From assembly GCF_037975245.1 (NCBI RefSeq), contig NC_092574.1:3381001-3445000 (forward strand): 64,000 nt of DNA, given 5' to 3'. The position numbers and the translations under genes were made by a program. This document shows, one piece after another, positions 60,954-64,000 of this stretch. How positions within the stretch are numbered: the first letter of the stretch is position 1; each line of letters begins with the position of its first letter. The notes below the pieces were generated by a model that was not told the origin of the DNA, ran no database searches, and was given only the letters and a program-made list of their open reading frames with translations. The stretch is from Apostichopus japonicus (Eukaryota > Echinodermata > Holothuroidea > Aspidochirotida > Stichopodidae).

Positions 60954-61260
60954 ATCGGCGTTTAAATCCTGGCAGCGTGACCAGCGATTATTTAAACTCA
61001 ATCCCATTCTTCTTGGAAATGTACTTAAAGCGGGGGGTCGTCTCGACAATGCTGATTTGGGAGAGTAAGAAGCGTTGAGGTTAAGGTTCGTAATAAAATA
61101 CTCAAAAGACCGATTACGAAATTGTGTATTGTAAAGAGAATGTCTGATTAGTCTCATTGTTGATTTTTCTTTGAATATATATATTACTTTGTCTCAGTGT
61201 ACTAAATTGTTTGATTGGTTGTAAATGTGTGTGAAATCCATATGATTTAACAGGGGGGAG
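60954..61260 (+). pseudogene. Frameshifted tail of the polyprotein and 3' noncoding region
   Basis: 60955-61068 encodes, in the +1 frame, the conserved stretch that normally precedes the integrase. It stops abruptly at 61068, followed by about 180 bp of noncoding sequence and the polypurine tract at 61252-61260. The integrase deletion therefore falls at about 61060-61070. Confidence 0.85.
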
Positions 61261-61827
61261 TGTAAACGCGCTCACACGATGTGTTGTTTGTGTATTGTTA
61301 CGAAGTGTGCGTCATGTAAAGTTGCAGTGCTACTGCGTGTGTGCGTGTTTGTGCGTGCGTGCGTGAGTATGTGTTTGAAATTTGTTGTTTTCGTTGGTTC
61401 TGTCTTTACGTTCATTTACCGTAATTTGAGTTCAGTCGATATCAAGAACGTATTGAAGCAAGAAGTATTTTCCAGTGTTAAACCAAAGATTTTATGTAAG
61501 TTGTGTTTTTATTGATATAACGTTGTATATTTGTTGCATACATGATTATTTATTCTGTATGATTTGGATTTATGTATTTATTCTTCAATAATTGACTTAT
61601 TCATTAATCGATTTCCTGATTGTTTAATTACAAACGTATGTTTCGTTTTTATTCATTTAGTTACCAGATTGACAGACTGACAGATTGACACATTAGCAGA
61701 TTAACAGATTACCAGATAGTTACCAGATATCAAGCTAATAAACCACGAATCGACTCAACATTTCTTCTGCGTTGAATAATCTTTGGATTACAGGAATACG
61801 GAATTAAGAAATCTATATTGATTTACA
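61261..61827 (+). repeat. 3' LTR
   Basis: Identical to the 5' LTR except at 61577 and 61654. AATAAA at 61737-61742. Confidence 0.97.
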
Positions 61828-61832
61828 TTGCT

Positions 61833-62560
61833 GGCTGGGCAATGTGTATTCAACTTGCATTGTATTGCCTTTATAAACATGTGTCCTTAAAACGTTGCAG
61901 GGATAGCAATGTGCCTTAAATCAGGTAGCTAGTAACATAGTTTACTAGTTTACATGATAAACTCGAGCTCATGCCTCAATCCAGCTAACAGTGTGATATT
62001 GACACACAAGAACTGTTCTATTCACTGGAAACCTTCCCAACATTAAAGCTTTGCAAGTTTCCTTCAGTTGAAAATTTTTTAAATTTCCTTTAACATGCAT
62101 AGTTGGTGGTTTTTCTACATCGTCTAATTTGTTCAAATTTATGTTACATCTTTTCACTTCCATTATGACACATTGCATTATTTTATTATGGGACTCAGAA
62201 AAACCTAGCACTTTCGGACAAGGAATTTCCTATTTTTGCAAAAATTCCTAAGCGCTCAAGTGACTGTAGGTCACCCTGTGACGTAGATGTGCAGAGTCGT
62301 TTGAGGAAAACCTTCGAACCAGCTATTCACTTCAGCACTTACATTATGCCTGTACAACACTGTCATATATATACTGTTAGTATCAAAATGCCAATGATTT
62401 ATGTTGTACACTTTTTAGAACCGAAGGTTTAGTTTCTTTGTGTTTCCCCAGTCATCAAACCGACGACAATTGCTGCAGGCTTTGGATTTATTTTGTAAGG
62501 AGAACTCGCAAAGCCTTTCTCGCTCCCAGGGATCCCACCGTATGCAGGTGGAATGGACCT
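61833..62560. other. No gene recognised; one unassigned frame
   Basis: Begins with the far side of the GC-rich insertion target. A - strand frame (61969-62211, 80 codons, containing LNKLDDVEKPPTMHVKGNL) has gene-like composition but no recognised domain or splice partners. Confidence 0.3.
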
Positions 62561-62567
62561 AGTCATG

Positions 62568-62660
62568 GGCGTCAATCCAGGGGGGGACGGGGGGACACGT
62601 CCCCCCCACATTTCGGTGAGTGGGGAAAACAATACCAAATGTCCCCCCCACACATTTGGA
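62568..62660 (+). repeat. G/C-run dispersed repeat fragment
   Basis: TGGGCGTCAATCCAGGGGGG, then GGACACGTCCCCCCC. Same family as 24855-24960. Confidence 0.55.
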
Positions 62661-64000
62661 AAAAGAGTAGTGTCGTGGCTCTATTTGGTTAGGGCTTACA
62701 CATCTCAGGATTCATATCATCGAATATTAGAAGCTAAACTCTATGAAAAGTGACCAAGATTTTTCACATCAGTAGACCTGCCACTTTGTCTGTTTGTTGC
62801 GACGAGCGAAACTTGAAATCGAAACTACAAGCTGTGTGCGGATAACGGTGCGGCCGGAGCCTACAACTAGTCCAAGAAGTATGCCCTCTATTCGAAGAAG
62901 CGCGAAATTGAAACTTCCGAATGTTGCAACCTGTGTATGACCGTGTTACCACGTTAACACGACCACAGAATAGGATATTCGAAAGGTAGGTAGTTTCTAA
63001 CTATTATCTGCTGTTATCTGTAATATTCTTGTTAATAGGCCTTGAATTATTAGGCGCTATTGTGGGTCCTGAATAGGTATTGCGTTATTCGACGCGACTG
63101 TTACAACAAACATGGTATAGCTTGAAACAGTGAGATATGTCTGATCGGTCTGCTTTCTAAGTAGCATACCTGTTCCGCGAACATTCAGTTCGTCATAATC
63201 ATAGGTCATATTGAACTTAAGCCCGGACCGTCAGAGAGTTAGCTCTTTCAAAGCCTAACTTTTGGGAAGAGGAGGTGACTGACAGGTTAAGTGACATCTA
63301 GACGTTGCACGCAGTTACCAAATTTTACGACCTTGATAGATATCATTATCCGGCCTAGTCATAAACTAGTAGCCTACCGGACATTGCTCATTATGGAGTA
63401 GGCTAGGCCCATTGTGCAGCTGGGTAGCAACTTTAATGTAACTGGTATAGCCTACATTTGGTTCACCATAAATCGATCCACTGTCAAAGAGTGTGACAAG
63501 GTCCTAAAATGAACCTGCTCCAGTGCCTTAGTCAGTGAGAAATGCGCGGGGGGGGGGGGGGGGCAGCGAACACATTGCATTTTCAGTACATTCAAGAAAG
63601 GTCTTCGAGAAAGGTTTTAATAATGTTATTTATGGAGTCCTCACAAGAGCGGGAAAATATTTTTATGCCCTTACGATAGCCTACATCTACCCGTTAGCAA
63701 CCACCTCTAAAACTACGTAAGCTCAGATCCTATGAATACGTCAGGACCGGATTTGTAAATGTGGCGGCCCTGGGCATGGATCTATGTGGGACCCTCAAAC
63801 AGGCATTGGCTCCTCGTGGCAAATGGTATGATTGACCTGACACACATGCACCTACTAGCCTACTGTCAGTTGGCACAGATCTACACAGCTTTAAGCTAGA
63901 CAGCCCTTTCAGTCGCCCTGGAACGAATGTTATATATCCTAGACTGTGGGCCTATTGGTATGGGGGCCCCTGGACACATGCCCCGCTAAAACCGGTCTGT
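62661..64000. other. No gene recognised
   Basis: AGGCCTA-rich spacer with a 17-18-base G run near 63547 and GGGGGCCCCTGG near 63963 that resembles hAT-element interiors. No exon could be supported. Confidence 0.35.

Larger units (their letters stand above)
56377..61827 (+). mobile_element. Young BEL/Pao LTR retrotransposon lacking integrase
   Basis: LTRs 56377-56943 and 61261-61827, each 567 bp, TG...CA, differing at two positions (56693/61577 and 56770/61654). The target duplication TTGCT is perfect (56372-56376, 61828-61832). A polypurine tract AGGGGGGAG abuts the 3' LTR. Coding capacity runs from gag to RNase H; no integrase is present. Total length is 5,451 bp, shorter than usual for the family. 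Confidence 0.97.

Overview
The window is eukaryotic: introns with GT/AG borders, low gene density, AT-rich spacers with many satellites, and metazoan-type transposable elements (BEL/Pao retrotransposons, an EnSpm/CACTA-like transposase, hAT-like TIR elements with 8-bp target duplications). Strings such as AGGCCTAG and TAACGTTAGGCC are frequent. I infer a marine invertebrate, perhaps a deuterostome such as an echinoderm or hemichordate; the sequence alone does not prove this.

Layout. 0-5.2 kb: minisatellites, a foldback-like element with arrays of AAAACGTCCCC (2521-3251) and spacer. 5.4-12.3 kb: the only complete host-like gene found, six coding exons on the + strand giving a 314-residue protein I cannot name; all exon phases agree. 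12.5-24 kb: a MITE, then a long degenerate repeat rich in AGGTCA half-sites that encloses a 121-bp satellite array (17.8-23.2 kb), itself split by two LTR-like insertions with 4-bp target duplications. 25.4-27.3 kb: tandem repeats. 27.9-32.7 kb (- strand): a decayed EnSpm-like transposase gene split by a hAT-like element that holds a second and a third one, a four-level nest with recognisable target duplications at each level. 33.3-37.1 kb: a hAT MITE, a BEL gag remnant and an LTR-like piece. 37.5-40.6 kb and 43.2-44.7 kb: 3' exons of two unrecognised - strand genes, one ending in a frameshifted chromodomain. 40.66-41.73 kb: a second copy of the nested hAT composite.

43,487-54,333 is a head-to-tail duplication of a 5.42-kb unit with one base-count difference seen. 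It carries a hAT-like element, coding exons, and satellite blocks whose 26-bp unit contains the perfect CArG decamer CCATATATGG. 54.7-56.4 kb is spacer and a GC-rich repeat. 56,377-61,827 is a very young BEL/Pao retrotransposon (567-bp LTRs with two differences, 5-bp target duplication) that keeps gag, protease, RT and RNase H but has lost its integrase. The last 2 kb hold only fragments.

Most of the window records transposons landing in transposons or in satellites. Apart from the 314-residue gene, few coding parts look intact. No rRNA, tRNA or CRISPR array was recognised by eye.
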